A DNA stretch of 64,000 nt from Palsa-189 sp963803735 (GCA_963803735.1 CAWDNV010000012.1:186001-250000), one strand, 5' to 3'. Positions 1 through 9,470 are shown, counted from the first letter of the stretch. Numbers and translations: made by a program. Notes: a model not told the origin generated them from the sequence alone.

Positions 1-1
1 T

Positions 2-319
2 TTCGAGAACGAGAAACGCAATGAACGCCGGACTCTGGAACGATCAAAAATCTCTCTTCCCGTCCACATACGCTCGATCGATCCCTCCGAGCACGCGATC
101 TTGGAAGCTGCAACTACTCTCGATGTGAACCGGCACGGCCTTTGCTTCAGCACTTCGCGAGATCACTACCAAGTGGGAATGTCTCTATGCCTGACATTTC
201 CGTATTCGTCTCCGGTCATGGTTCGTAAGGAGTTTGTGGGCAACGTGGTGCGCGTGGACTCCCTGCCGAACGGCCGCCGGTCTGTAGCGGTGCAGTTCAT
301 ATTGCAGGCTAAATCCTAG
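2..319 (+). CDS. PilZ-domain protein, C-terminal part (5' end outside window)
   Basis: The open frame enters from the left edge and ends at the TAG at 317-319, giving 105 residues with no start inside the window. PilZ hallmarks are visible: R10-TLE-R14 (the RxxxR element) and D41-V-N43-RH-G46 in place of the usual (D/N)xSxxG, followed by alternating hydrophobic strands ending in AVQFI. PilZ domains bind cyclic di-GMP. The Ser-to-Asn change in the second motif may weaken binding, but that is inference. Whether other domains lie upstream cannot be seen. Confidence 0.75.
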   Translation, partial: FENEKRNERRTLERSKISLPVHIRSIDPSEHAILEAATTLDVNRHGLCFSTSRDHYQVGMSLCLTFPYSSPVMVRKEFVGNVVRVDSLPNGRRSVAVQFILQAKS

Positions 320-345
320 AAGCACGAAGGAGCTTGAACAGAACT

Positions 346-486
346 ATGCGGAAACGAAACGGAATCCTGATCCTTGCGGCCGTCATGACGGTTGCTTCAC
401 TCCTGATCCTGAACTTCGTACGTTGGAAGATGATCGGGTCAGAGACCGAGCAATCCTTGCAGCTGAACCAAACTCACGCCAGCTAG
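346..486 (+). CDS. Small single-pass membrane protein, unknown function (46 aa)
   Basis: ATG at 346, stop TAG at 484-486. The product begins MRKRNGILILAAVMTV, a basic N-terminus followed by about 18 hydrophobic residues, then a short polar tail ending NQTHAS. This is the pattern of a small anchored peptide or an uncleaved signal sequence. It lies 26 bp after the PilZ gene on the same strand. A GGAG sits about 16 bases upstream of the ATG, farther than ideal, so translation is uncertain. I recognise no family. It could also be the remnant of a longer pilin-like gene. Confidence 0.35.
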   Translation: MRKRNGILILAAVMTVASLLILNFVRWKMIGSETEQSLQLNQTHAS

Positions 487-607
487 TCAAATTCGGCGGG
501 CTACGTAGTTTTCCCTCTCTTCGGCAAACCCAGAAGCCAGGCGCGACCGGAACGTTTTCAATCTTGTGTATGCTTGTCGCAAATGGTGAGCAGGCGCGGG
601 ATTGAGG

Positions 608-1489
608 ATGCCGCATCTAAAGGGAGTGAATAGGCGACGAAGACCTCTCTGCGAACGCCCCGGCCATCCTCGTCGAGCTCTTACATCTAAACTACTCCCA
701 CTAATCTTACTGATGACTGGCTTGCTGCTGCGACCCGTTTTCGCCGAAACGATTTCTGTGCGACAGATGGAAGGCTCGCTACACGGGTTTCTCGTGTTGC
801 AAACGCTCGATGGCAAGACCATCGCTGAAGGCGACCTGATCGAGACCGCCAGGGCCGCAGGGGTGAAGGTCCAGATGATCTTTCGTTTCCATGATGGCTC
901 GTACTATGAAGAGACCAGCGAATTCTCGCAGCGCGGCCAATTTCGGCTTTTACGAAATCATCTCGTGCAAAAAGGGCCGTCCTTCAAAATGGCGATGGAG
1001 CGATCCATCGACGCTTCCACGGGGCAGGTGATCGTTCGCTATACAGACGACAAAGGCAATCAGAAAGAGGAGTCCGAGCACATCGAATTGCCTGCCGATC
1101 TCGCGAATGGCATGTTTTTGGTGCTCATGAAAAATATTGATCCAGCGAAGGCGGAAACGAGCGTATCCGCGGTCGCGGGGGAACCGAAGCCGCGCGTCGT
1201 AAAGGTCGTGATTACGCCGGAAGGGAAAACGCCTTTCCTGATTGGAAGATCGAAGCGGGAAGCCATTGAGTTTGACTTAAAGCCGCATATCGAAGGAGCC
1301 GCCGGTGTGATCGCGCCGCTTGTGGGTAAGCAACCTGCGGACGCACACATCTGGGTCGTCGCGGGTGAGGGTCCGATTGCCCTCAAATCAGAAGGTCCGC
1401 TCGAACCGGAAGGCCCCGTTTGGCGAATCGTGAACGTGGGCGCGGTTTGGCCCTCCGATGCAGCCCAGACGGAAAGCAAGAAGCAGTAG
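608..1489 (+). CDS. Secreted protein of unknown function
   Basis: About 293 residues from ATG 608; a TTG at 602 is an alternative start. An Arg-rich leader is followed by a hydrophobic segment (LLPLILLMTGLLL) and a likely signal peptidase site near VFA-ET at residue ~47, so the mature part should lie outside the cytoplasm. The rest is soluble and beta-rich, with residues such as RYTDDKGNQKEESEHIELP in the middle. No catalytic motif or repeat is obvious and I do not recognise the family. It precedes a periplasmic PQQ dehydrogenase by about 140 bp on the same strand, but no functional link can be shown. Confidence 0.6.
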   Translation: MPHLKGVNRRRRPLCERPGHPRRALTSKLLPLILLMTGLLLRPVFAETISVRQMEGSLHGFLVLQTLDGKTIAEGDLIETARAAGVKVQMIFRFHDGSYYEETSEFSQRGQFRLLRNHLVQKGPSFKMAMERSIDASTGQVIVRYTDDKGNQKEESEHIELPADLANGMFLVLMKNIDPAKAETSVSAVAGEPKPRVVKVVITPEGKTPFLIGRSKREAIEFDLKPHIEGAAGVIAPLVGKQPADAHIWVVAGEGPIALKSEGPLEPEGPVWRIVNVGAVWPSDAAQTESKKQ

Positions 1490-1630
1490 CTTACGAAACG
1501 CGCCACGCCGCCTACTGTCCCATGCCCTTGCGTGAGCCGCTGCCGATTCCATTCATTTCGCGTCCTGACGGCGGTATACTCAGCCCGCTCCAAACAGACA
1601 AAGGCTACTTTTGATCGAGTGGAGGGGAAC

Positions 1631-3367
1631 GTGGCAAACCGCGAGTGGGCACGGAATCTTTGGCGTCATGTGGGTCGTTTGGCGGTGGGCCTTGGTGCAG
1701 TCCTCTTCGGGCTGAGTTTGTTGGTAACCACGCCGGCCGCAGGGCAGGAAGTCACGCCGGAGCGCCTCGTTCACGCCGGAAAAGAGCCGCAGAACTGGCT
1801 CACGTTCTTCGGGAACTACAGGGCCTGGAGCTATAGCCCGCTCAATCAGATCACGCGCGACAATGTACATCGGCTGGCGCCGGCGTGGACTTTTCCCACG
1901 GGTGGGCGCGGCGGGCTGGAGTCCGCGCCGATTATTGCCGACGGCAAACTGTATCTGGTGGATCAGAACAACGACGTTTTTGCTATGGACGCGGCGACTG
2001 GGAAGCTGATTTGGAATTACGCCTATAAAGCGGCCAAGGATGCTCGTGCGGGAAACGGAAAGGCTCGAGGGCTGGCGATTGGTTTCGGAATGCTTTTTAT
2101 GGGCACCCGGGAGAATCGCGTCGTCGCTCTGGACGCGACGACAGGCAAGGAGATCTGGAATATCGAAATCGAGAATTCCGCGAAGTGCGGATGCGGGATC
2201 AGTTCGGCGCCTCTGCTGGTGAAAGATAAGGTCATCACCGGAGTGACCGGCGGCGAGAGCGCACATCGCGGATACATAAGCGCGTTCGATGCGAAAACAG
2301 GAAAACTTGCCTGGCGCTTTTACACGATTCCAGAGCCGGGCCAACCGGGTTCTGAAACCTGGACGGGAGATTCCTGGAAACTTGGCGGAGGCTCGAGCTG
2401 GTTTACGGGTTCGTATGACGCCGAGCTCAATCTGGTTTTCTGGGGCGTGGGCAATCCTTCGTCCGACCTTTATGGCGGCGACCGCCAGGGCGCCAATCTT
2501 TATACCGACTCGCTGGTGGCGCTCGACGCCGACACGGGAAAGCTGCGCTGGTATTTCCAGGAGACTCCGCACGACGTATACGACTACGACTCCAATCCCG
2601 AGCCAGTGCTGATCGACGTCCAGCTAAACGGGCAGATGCGCAAGCTGGTAATTCATTCGAGCAAAAACGGATTTGCGTACGTGCTGGACCGCGAAACGGG
2701 CAAATTCGTTCGGGGATTTCCATATGTCGATACGGTGACGTGGACCAAAGGCCTGGATAAGGACGGAAAGCCCATCGATCCGGTCATGGAGGAAGCGGGC
2801 AAAGTAGACAAAGATTATTTGTTCTGCCCGGGAACACAGGGCGGCCGGAATCGGAATCACTCGGCCTACAGCCCGCAGACTGGTTTGTGGTACACGACCG
2901 CGCTGGAGGTTTGCTCACATCTTACGCCGCAGAAACAAGAGGTGAATGAGGGCGAGAGCTTCTGGGGCGGGCAGAGAGAGGAGCAATTGAACCCCAACGC
3001 CGTTCCTCATATCGCCGCTTTCGATCCCCTGACCGGCAAGAAGCAGTGGAGCTTCGCGACCAAATTTTTCAATGCTTCGTCTTTGTTGGCCACGGCTGGC
3101 GACTTGGTTTTTGGCGGAGATATCGAAGGAAACGCTTTTGCGCTGGATGCCAAAACCGGGCAGAAGGTCTGGTCATTTAATACTGGCAGCCGCATCGCTT
3201 CGCCGGCAGTGAGTTTTTCCGTAAATGGACGGCAATATGTGGCTATCGATTCCGGCGGGGGTTCGCTGATCGAAGCGCGGGCTCCTCTATATTGGCCGGA
3301 AGCGAAAAACCACATCGGGCAGGAAGCTTCGACACTTTTCGTTTTTGCGCTGCCAGACGAGAAATAA
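1631..3367 (+). CDS. PQQ-dependent alcohol dehydrogenase-type quinoprotein, probably lanthanide-type
   Basis: Start chosen at GTG 1631 because GGAGG lies five bases upstream (1621-1625); this gives 578 aa with a signal peptide (cleavage near AAGQEV). The eight-bladed propeller is marked by repeated tryptophan-docking motifs of the type AxDxxTGKxxW (AMDAATGKLIW, ALDATTGKEIW, AFDAKTGKLAW, ALDADTGKLRW, AFDPLTGKKQW, ALDAKTGQKVW). The family oxidises alcohols or aldehydes in the periplasm with PQQ. The catalytic Asp region reads PHDVYDYDSNPEP, with D318 followed two residues later by D320. That second Asp is the lanthanide ligand in XoxF-type enzymes and is Ala or Ser in calcium enzymes. No cytochrome c domain or PQQ synthesis genes are nearby, so electron acceptor and substrate are unknown. 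Confidence 0.9.
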   Translation: MANREWARNLWRHVGRLAVGLGAVLFGLSLLVTTPAAGQEVTPERLVHAGKEPQNWLTFFGNYRAWSYSPLNQITRDNVHRLAPAWTFPTGGRGGLESAPIIADGKLYLVDQNNDVFAMDAATGKLIWNYAYKAAKDARAGNGKARGLAIGFGMLFMGTRENRVVALDATTGKEIWNIEIENSAKCGCGISSAPLLVKDKVITGVTGGESAHRGYISAFDAKTGKLAWRFYTIPEPGQPGSETWTGDSWKLGGGSSWFTGSYDAELNLVFWGVGNPSSDLYGGDRQGANLYTDSLVALDADTGKLRWYFQETPHDVYDYDSNPEPVLIDVQLNGQMRKLVIHSSKNGFAYVLDRETGKFVRGFPYVDTVTWTKGLDKDGKPIDPVMEEAGKVDKDYLFCPGTQGGRNRNHSAYSPQTGLWYTTALEVCSHLTPQKQEVNEGESFWGGQREEQLNPNAVPHIAAFDPLTGKKQWSFATKFFNASSLLATAGDLVFGGDIEGNAFALDAKTGQKVWSFNTGSRIASPAVSFSVNGRQYVAIDSGGGSLIEARAPLYWPEAKNHIGQEASTLFVFALPDEK

Positions 3368-3387
3368 CGAGACGCTCTAAGTCTCGT
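3367..3387. terminator. Short hairpin between convergent stops
   Basis: ACGAGAC (3367-3373) pairs with GTCTCGT (3381-3387) across a 7-base loop. It sits exactly between the PQQ dehydrogenase stop and the stop of the converging LysR gene, so it could end transcription from both sides. There is no T-run, so intrinsic termination is only a suggestion. Confidence 0.3.
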
Positions 3388-4328
3388 CAGGATTCGGGCG
3401 GGATCTCTGCTTTGCCGTTCTTGCCGCTATCGGCCTTGGCATCGGGCTTGCCATCGGCACCACGGATCAATTCGACGAAGGCGCTGGCGGAGCGGGGCAA
3501 ATGGCGGTCACGGCGGTAAATCAATCCCAGTTCGCGCCACAACTCGACATCTTTTATAGGGATGAGTTTCACGCGGCCGGCGCGGACGTCGTCTTTCGTG
3601 AAGCCTTCGCTGATCAGGGAGACGCCGAGATTCGCGCCGACGAATAGCTTGATCATCGTTACGCTGGGCAATTCCATCACAATGCGGAGATCGGCGACAT
3701 AAGGCCGGAAAGCCTTATCGAGCAACTGGCGCGTAAAGCCGGTCTTGGGGAAGATCAGCGGTTGGCTAGCGATGTCCTTGGCAGTGACTTCTTTGAGTTT
3801 CGAGAGCGGGTTTTTGGTGCTGACCATCAGCATGACGCGATCGCGATAGATGGCATGCACTTTAAGGCTGGGCGACTTCACCGGCAGGGTCACGATCCCA
3901 AGATCAATCGTCCCGTCTTCGACGCGCTGCAGAATCTTGTGGCTGAAATTGCGATAGATGCTGATCTGCACATCGGGATACGTGCGATGGAACTTGGCGA
4001 AAACCTCGGGCAAGACATAGAGGCAAGTGGCTTCATTTGCTCCGATTGCGAGAATGCCGCGGGGCATCTCGGATTGGTCGGCGACGGCCCGCAGCGATTC
4101 CTGCCGCAAGTTTAAGAACCGCTCGGCATATTCAAACAGCACTTCTCCCGCCGGCGTCAGCCGGACGGTTTTTCCCATGCGACCGAATAGTTTTTCGCCG
4201 TATTCCTGTTCGAGCTGCCGGATTTGGGCGCTTACCGCGGATTGCGAGCGGAAAACTTTGCGGCCGGCCAGGGAAAAGCTGCCGTGCTTGGCGACTTCAA
4301 CAAAGGTGTTGAGCTGATCGAAGTCCAT
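3387..4328 (-). CDS. LysR-family transcriptional regulator
   Basis: 313 aa. The N-terminus (MDFDQLNTFVEVAKHGSFS, then KVFRSQSAVSAQIRQLEQE and LFGRMGKTVRLTPAGE) is the classic LysR winged helix-turn-helix, residues ~1-60. Residues ~90-290 form the periplasmic-binding-protein-like effector domain (ILAIGANEATCLYVLPEVFAKF). The C-terminal ~25 residues are a charged, Lys-rich tail. It is transcribed in the same direction as the upstream acetate kinase gene with a gap of about 100 bp that could hold its own promoter. The ligand and targets cannot be read from the sequence. Confidence 0.93.
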   Translation of the reverse strand: MDFDQLNTFVEVAKHGSFSLAGRKVFRSQSAVSAQIRQLEQEYGEKLFGRMGKTVRLTPAGEVLFEYAERFLNLRQESLRAVADQSEMPRGILAIGANEATCLYVLPEVFAKFHRTYPDVQISIYRNFSHKILQRVEDGTIDLGIVTLPVKSPSLKVHAIYRDRVMLMVSTKNPLSKLKEVTAKDIASQPLIFPKTGFTRQLLDKAFRPYVADLRIVMELPSVTMIKLFVGANLGVSLISEGFTKDDVRAGRVKLIPIKDVELWRELGLIYRRDRHLPRSASAFVELIRGADGKPDAKADSGKNGKAEIPPES

Positions 4329-4429
4329 TTTTTGTGGGCCGCAATTTTAACGGAAACGGTGGGTAAATACACCTTCGACGCCCGGCATTTGTCCATAGAG
4401 GCGCAAATCGAGCCCATTTGGCTGGATTT

Positions 4430-5611
4430 TCAGGTTATGCCGTTAAAAATGACGCTGTGCGTGTGGCGCGCGATCATCAATTCCTCGTTCGTAGCTACGA
4501 CTCTCACGACGCAAGCGCTTTCCGCGGAGCTGATCACGTCTTTGTTAGCGTTGTTTTTAGCAAAATCGATGCGTACGCCGAGATGGCCAAGATCGCGGCA
4601 GATCTCCTCGCGAACGGCCAGCGCGTGTTCCCCGATGCCACCGGTGAATACGAGCATATCGACGCCGCCCAGCACGGCGGCAAACGCGCCGATCTGCTTG
4701 CGAACCGAGCGGCAAAACATGGCAACCGCTTCTGCCGCGCGAGGATCGGAATCGCGTTTCGCGAGCAGCGCCTTCATATCGGAGGTCAGTTCGGAGACAC
4801 CCAGGAGGCCGGATTCGGAGTCGACCAGGCGCTCCAGTTTGGCGGCGTTGTAACGCCTTTCGCGCAACAAGTAGATCAGGATGCCCGGATCCAGGTCGCC
4901 GGTGCGAGTTCCCATCATTATCCCGCCGGTCGGGGTGAGGCCCATGGACGTGTCCGCCGGCAGACCATCTTTGACGGCGGCCAAACTGGCTCCATTGCCC
5001 AAATGAGCGATGATCAGGCGCTGCCGCTGGGCGGCCGACCCCAATTCCTGCACGACGTATTCGTAAGAAAGGCCGTGAAAACCGTATCGCCGGATGCCTT
5101 CGTCGAAGAGCTTTCTGGGCAAAGGAAAGCGCTGCGCCAGGTCCGGAAGGCGCCGGTGAAAGGCCGTATCAAAGCAGGCGACCTGGGGAATTTGTGGAAG
5201 CTGAGAGGCGACCGCTTCCATAATTTTGATTTCGGCGGGCAAGTGCAGGGGAGCCAAAGGAATCAGATTGCGGAGGTCGGTTAATACCTGTGGCGTGATC
5301 TTTTGCGGTGCAGCGTAATGGGAGCCGCCATTCACCACGCGATGCCCGATTGCGGATGGAGTGGCGTATTTCCCTTTTTTCAGCTCATCCAGCGCCATCT
5401 GCAGCGCATGTTGGTGCTCGGGAATCGGACGAGGTTGATCCACAACGGAAACGCCGTCGGGCGTGCGAAGCCATAAGCGCGCCGATGGCGCACTGATGTC
5501 TTCCGCCGTGCCTCGTGCCAGCAGGCGCTCGCTTGAGCCGTTGAATTCGTATAACGCAAATTTGAGTGACGACGAACCGCTATTGAAGGCGAGGATGTGA
5601 TGAGGTTCCAC
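4430..5611 (-). CDS. ackA: Acetate kinase
   Basis: 393 aa, the usual family length. Acetate kinase motifs are all present: FNSGSSSLKFALY at the N-terminus, IGHRVVNGG, CFDTAFHRRLP, RYGFHGLSYEYV, HLGNGASLAAVKDG, the GGIMMGTRTGDLDPG loop and VFTGGIGEHA near the C-terminus. It interconverts acetyl phosphate plus ADP with acetate plus ATP in the cytoplasm. The gene is divergent from the phosphoketolase at 5785, whose product is acetyl phosphate, so the two probably form one pathway. Propionate kinase activity is possible, but the neighbourhood favours acetate. Confidence 0.95.
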   Translation of the reverse strand: MEPHHILAFNSGSSSLKFALYEFNGSSERLLARGTAEDISAPSARLWLRTPDGVSVVDQPRPIPEHQHALQMALDELKKGKYATPSAIGHRVVNGGSHYAAPQKITPQVLTDLRNLIPLAPLHLPAEIKIMEAVASQLPQIPQVACFDTAFHRRLPDLAQRFPLPRKLFDEGIRRYGFHGLSYEYVVQELGSAAQRQRLIIAHLGNGASLAAVKDGLPADTSMGLTPTGGIMMGTRTGDLDPGILIYLLRERRYNAAKLERLVDSESGLLGVSELTSDMKALLAKRDSDPRAAEAVAMFCRSVRKQIGAFAAVLGGVDMLVFTGGIGEHALAVREEICRDLGHLGVRIDFAKNNANKDVISSAESACVVRVVATNEELMIARHTHSVIFNGIT

Positions 5612-5784
5612 AGATTAACGGGAACTTGGCCGCCCAATTGCAGTTTGATTATACGGCCTGGGGCAGCGTGAGCGAGGTCCTTTGCCTGTTACAGTGGTAT
5701 TGCGGCAGAGTTAAGGCTTTGCCGTCAGACCGAACCTGCAGGATTTGCCCGCATCATAGAGTCATACGCACAAAAGGAAATACC

Positions 5785-8283
5785 ATGTTTGAATTCGATG
5801 CCAAGCTCTCAACCGCAGTTGAAACCGATCATCAGCCGTCGCACCCACCGAAGCCCAGCAGCAAACCTTTATCTGAGGAACTTCTACAGAAGATGCAGCG
5901 CTATTGGCAGGCCGCGAATTATCTGACCATCGGGCAAATCTATCTGCGGGAGAATCCGCTTTTAAGAGAGGCGCTTAAACCTGAGCACATCAAGCCACGG
6001 CTTCTGGGCCACTGGGGCACTTCGCCGGGCCAGAATTTTATTTATGTGCATTTGAATCGCCTGATCAAAGAGAAACACGCCAGCATTATCTACATCTCCG
6101 GACCCGGACACGGCGGCCCGGCTCTCGTCGCCCAGAGCTATCTCGAAGGGACGTATTCGCAGGTTCATCCGGAAGTGACGTGGGATTTGCCGGGAATAAG
6201 GACGCTGTTTCGCGAATTCTCGACGCCGGGAGGTGTCGGGAGCCACTGCGGCCCGCACATTCCCAGTTCTTTGCACGAAGGCGGAGAGTTGGGCTATTCG
6301 CTGCTGCACGCTTATGGCGCCGCTTTCGATAATCCGGCGCTTATCGTCGCTTGCGTGATTGGCGATGGCGAGGCGGAAACGGCGCCGCTCGAGGGAAGCT
6401 GGAAGGGGAACAAGTTTCTGAACCCGGTGCGGGATGGCGCCGTGCTGCCGATTTTGCATTTGAATGGCTACAAAATTTCGAGTCCGACCGTCGAAGCCCG
6501 CACGGCCGATGAAGAACTCGTAAAACTATACACGGGACGAGGCCATCGCGCTTATTTCGTGGAGGGGGACGATCCCGCGGACGTGCACCAGGAGTTTGCT
6601 GCCGCGCTGGACCACGCTTATGCGGATATCAAAACGATCCAGGACGATGCGCGAAAAAACGGCCTGAAGGGCACGCCGACGTGGCCGATGATCATTCTGC
6701 GCACGCCCAAGGGTTGGACCGGACCGAAGGAAGTGGACGGCGTGCCGATCGAGGGAACGTTTCGCGCGCATCAGGTTCCGCTTGCGAACGTGCGCACCGA
6801 TACCAAGCAGCTCAAGATGCTCGAAGAGTGGATGAAGAGTTACGAACCCGACAAGGTGTTTGATAAAGATGGCCGGCTGATACCGGAATTGGCCGAACTC
6901 GCCCCATACGGCGACCATCGCATGGGTGCTAGTCCGCACGTCAACGGCGGGCGTTTATTGAAAACGCTGGTGCTTCCCGAATTCATAAATTACGCGCTCA
7001 AAGTGCCCGGACCGGGGCATGTAATCGCGGAAGCGCCTCGAAAGCTCGGCGAGTTCCTGAGAGATACGATGCGGCAGAATTCGCAGGATTTCCGCTTTTT
7101 TTGTCCGGACGAGACCAATTCGAATCGCCTGAACGCCATTTTCGAAGCCACCACGCGTTGCATGGTGGAACCCACCGTCTCCATTGACGACAAAGTGAGC
7201 CCCGAAGGGCGCGTACTGGAAGTGCTGAGCGAGCACTGCACGGAGGGCTGGCTCGAAGGATATGTTCTGACCGGCAGGCACGGTGTGTGGTCGTCGTATG
7301 AGGCCTTTGCGCAGGTGGTCGATTCGATGATTACGCAGCACGCTAAATGGCTGGAGGAATCGCGAGAATTTCCGTGGCGGCGGCCCATCGCGTCGCTCAA
7401 CGTGTTTCTGACCAGCCACGCGTGGCGCAACGATCACAACGGATTCAGCCATCAAGCGCCAGGGTTCGTGGACAATGCGCTCCAAAGAAGGAGCGAAGTG
7501 ATCCGCATTTATTATCCGCCGGACGCGAACACCCTTCTGAGCGTGATGGATCACTGCTTGCGCAGCCGCAATTACGTGAACATCGTCACCTGCGGCAAGC
7601 AGTTTGCCTTGCAGTGGCTGGACATGGATCAGGCCATTTCCCATTGCTCCCAGGGAGCATCCATTTGGAAATTCGCCAGCAACGATGACGGCGGCGAGCC
7701 TGACATTGTGCTGGCGTGCGCGGGCGATGTGCCCACGCAGGAAACGGTGGCGGCAGCGTGGCTGCTGCGGAAACACGTTCCTGGAATCAAGTTGCGCGTC
7801 GTAAACGTGGTCGATCTGGGCGTGCTGATGAGCCCAGACGTTCACCCGCACGGAATGGATAACATCTCCTTTGAAGGGTTGTTCACGCATGCGGCGCCGG
7901 TGATTTTTGCCCATCACGGATATCCGGCCGTGATCCACAGCATGATGCATGGCCGGGCCAACGAAGCACGTTTTCATGTCCGTGGATTCAAAGATGCCGG
8001 CACCACAACCACGCCATTCGATATGGTCGTTTTGAATGGCATCAGCCGATTCGACCTTGCCAAACTGGCGCTGACCTATGTGCCGCGCCTAAGGTCGGAA
8101 ACTTCGGACGTGATTGACATGTTCGACCGGAAACTGTACGAGCATCGCTCGTACATTCGCCAGAATTTCGAGGACTTGCCGGAGATCACCAACTGGTTCT
8201 GGACGGCGGATTTCAGCGATCCAGCGGGTCCTCCGCCGCTTGCGGTCGGACAGCCCCGAGCAGCTCTTTTCACTGATTCGTGA
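5785..8283 (+). CDS. Xylulose-5-phosphate/fructose-6-phosphate phosphoketolase
   Basis: Start at ATG 5785, preceded by AAAGGAAA; this gives 832 aa, in line with the family (about 790-830). It splits xylulose 5-phosphate or fructose 6-phosphate with phosphate into acetyl phosphate and a triose or tetrose phosphate, using thiamine diphosphate. Visible motifs are ISGPGHGGPA near residue 105, the GDGEAETAPLEGSW diphosphate-binding region at ~193 followed by NKFLNP, FCPDETNSNRL, and EGWLEGYVLTGRHG in the second half. It is divergent from ackA with about 170 bp between the starts. Together they would turn sugar phosphate into acetate plus ATP, or supply acetyl phosphate. Confidence 0.96.
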   Translation: MFEFDAKLSTAVETDHQPSHPPKPSSKPLSEELLQKMQRYWQAANYLTIGQIYLRENPLLREALKPEHIKPRLLGHWGTSPGQNFIYVHLNRLIKEKHASIIYISGPGHGGPALVAQSYLEGTYSQVHPEVTWDLPGIRTLFREFSTPGGVGSHCGPHIPSSLHEGGELGYSLLHAYGAAFDNPALIVACVIGDGEAETAPLEGSWKGNKFLNPVRDGAVLPILHLNGYKISSPTVEARTADEELVKLYTGRGHRAYFVEGDDPADVHQEFAAALDHAYADIKTIQDDARKNGLKGTPTWPMIILRTPKGWTGPKEVDGVPIEGTFRAHQVPLANVRTDTKQLKMLEEWMKSYEPDKVFDKDGRLIPELAELAPYGDHRMGASPHVNGGRLLKTLVLPEFINYALKVPGPGHVIAEAPRKLGEFLRDTMRQNSQDFRFFCPDETNSNRLNAIFEATTRCMVEPTVSIDDKVSPEGRVLEVLSEHCTEGWLEGYVLTGRHGVWSSYEAFAQVVDSMITQHAKWLEESREFPWRRPIASLNVFLTSHAWRNDHNGFSHQAPGFVDNALQRRSEVIRIYYPPDANTLLSVMDHCLRSRNYVNIVTCGKQFALQWLDMDQAISHCSQGASIWKFASNDDGGEPDIVLACAGDVPTQETVAAAWLLRKHVPGIKLRVVNVVDLGVLMSPDVHPHGMDNISFEGLFTHAAPVIFAHHGYPAVIHSMMHGRANEARFHVRGFKDAGTTTTPFDMVVLNGISRFDLAKLALTYVPRLRSETSDVIDMFDRKLYEHRSYIRQNFEDLPEITNWFWTADFSDPAGPPPLAVGQPRAALFTDS

Positions 8284-8457
8284 TCACGACTTCAAAGGAT
8301 CGAACGGCAACAACTCAGCGGCCAGCGTATCGGCGCCTTGGTTGAATCCTTTGGCACAAAGCCGTAAGCTCCTGACGCGCGTTGGAAAGATGTTCCCGAT
8401 TAAACTTTCCCAGCATCGAAGAAGCTTCGGCCTATTACCGATCTGAGGAGCGAATAG

Positions 8458-9099
8458 ATGAGCCCCAAAAATAACAAACGCGGTGAGAGTTATAACCAAT
8501 TGGAAGCGGGCAGCAAACGGGCCAAACCAATTCAACATCAGCGGGGCGCGGAAATTCAGCCGTACGGCAAGATCGCGAAACTGCCGATCGCCCTCGACGA
8601 AAAGGTGTGCGCAGAAAGCGCAGAAAACCTGAACCAGCTTCTCGCGGATACGATGACGTTGCGCGACATGTACAAAAAACATCACTGGCAGGTCGCAGGA
8701 CACACGTTCTATCAATTGCATCTGCTCTTCGATAAGCATCACGGCGAGCAGGACGAACTGGTAGACGAAATCGCTGAGCGCATACAGATTTTGGGCGGCA
8801 TCAGCCTTGCCATGGCCGCGGATATTGCCGAAACAACCATGATCGAACGGCCTCCGCGAGGTCGGGAAGAGGTCCCGGTGCAGATCTCACGGCTCCTGGA
8901 AGCTCACGAACTGATCCTGAAGGAAGCTCGGACAATGGCCAAACTGGCTACTGAGGCGGGAGACGACGGGACAAACGATTTACTCGTTTCCGACGTTATC
9001 CGCACGAACGAGCTTCAAGTGTGGTTCATTGCGGAGCACCTGGTGGATGTCCCGCTGGTTCGCGCAGACCGCGGGGCGGCCGCAGTAGCTGGAGACTGA
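8458..9099 (+). CDS. Dps/ferritin-like DNA-protection protein
   Basis: 213 aa from ATG 8458, with GAGGAG about ten bases upstream. Residues ~50-200 are a four-helix ferritin-like domain. The Dps ferroxidase signature is visible: KKHHWQVAGHTFYQLH, then FDKHHGEQDELVDEIAERI, providing the His, Asp and Glu ligands of the inter-subunit iron site. The family oxidises Fe(II) with peroxide and shields DNA in the cytoplasm. The N-terminal ~45 residues are basic (MSPKNNKRGESYN, KRAKPIQ), longer than in E. coli Dps, and could contact DNA. It stands alone before the tRNA/IS region. Confidence 0.88.
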   Translation: MSPKNNKRGESYNQLEAGSKRAKPIQHQRGAEIQPYGKIAKLPIALDEKVCAESAENLNQLLADTMTLRDMYKKHHWQVAGHTFYQLHLLFDKHHGEQDELVDEIAERIQILGGISLAMAADIAETTMIERPPRGREEVPVQISRLLEAHELILKEARTMAKLATEAGDDGTNDLLVSDVIRTNELQVWFIAEHLVDVPLVRADRGAAAVAGD

Positions 9100-9393
9100 C
9101 GGCCACCCCGGACAATTTACGCTGAAGCGCCAGCGACGATGGATTCGAGCGCTTGCATTTGAAGTTTGGTGCGGACCTATTCCATGGACTCGTGAAGACG
9201 AATCGCTGACGGCTTCATTTGCGCCTAATGCACGTTCCAAACATCGAGAATATTGTTTCCATCGTCCACCGCGGCGAACCGGAATCCATCGCTAGCTGCT
9301 GAACAACATCCGCCGCGGCGAAAGCTAGTCCGAATATGTTGCTTCGCAGGCCCAATTCCACGCAGATTGCTGAATCCTATAGAATAGGCCAAA

Positions 9394-9470
9394 GGGCCTG
9401 TAGCTCAGATGGATAGAGCAGCGGTTTCCTAAACCGTTTGTCGGGAGTTCGACTCTCCCCAGGCCCACCA
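9394..9470 (+). tRNA. tRNA-Arg (anticodon CCT), CCA encoded
   Basis: A full cloverleaf folds by eye: acceptor GGGCCTG/CAGGCCC, D-stem GCTC/GAGC, anticodon stem GCGGT/ACCGT (one G-T pair), loop TTCCTAA with anticodon CCT, variable TTGTC, T-stem GGGAG/CTCCC with loop TTCGACT, discriminator A and an encoded CCA at 9468-9470. It would read the AGG arginine codon. The 3' end is copied immediately downstream and an IS pair begins 129 bases later. Confidence 0.97.

Noticed and set aside
6955..7977. Minus-strand frame of about 340 codons inside the phosphoketolase gene
   Set aside because: It is a mirror frame of a strongly supported gene in GC-rich DNA and shows His/Arg-rich shadow composition.
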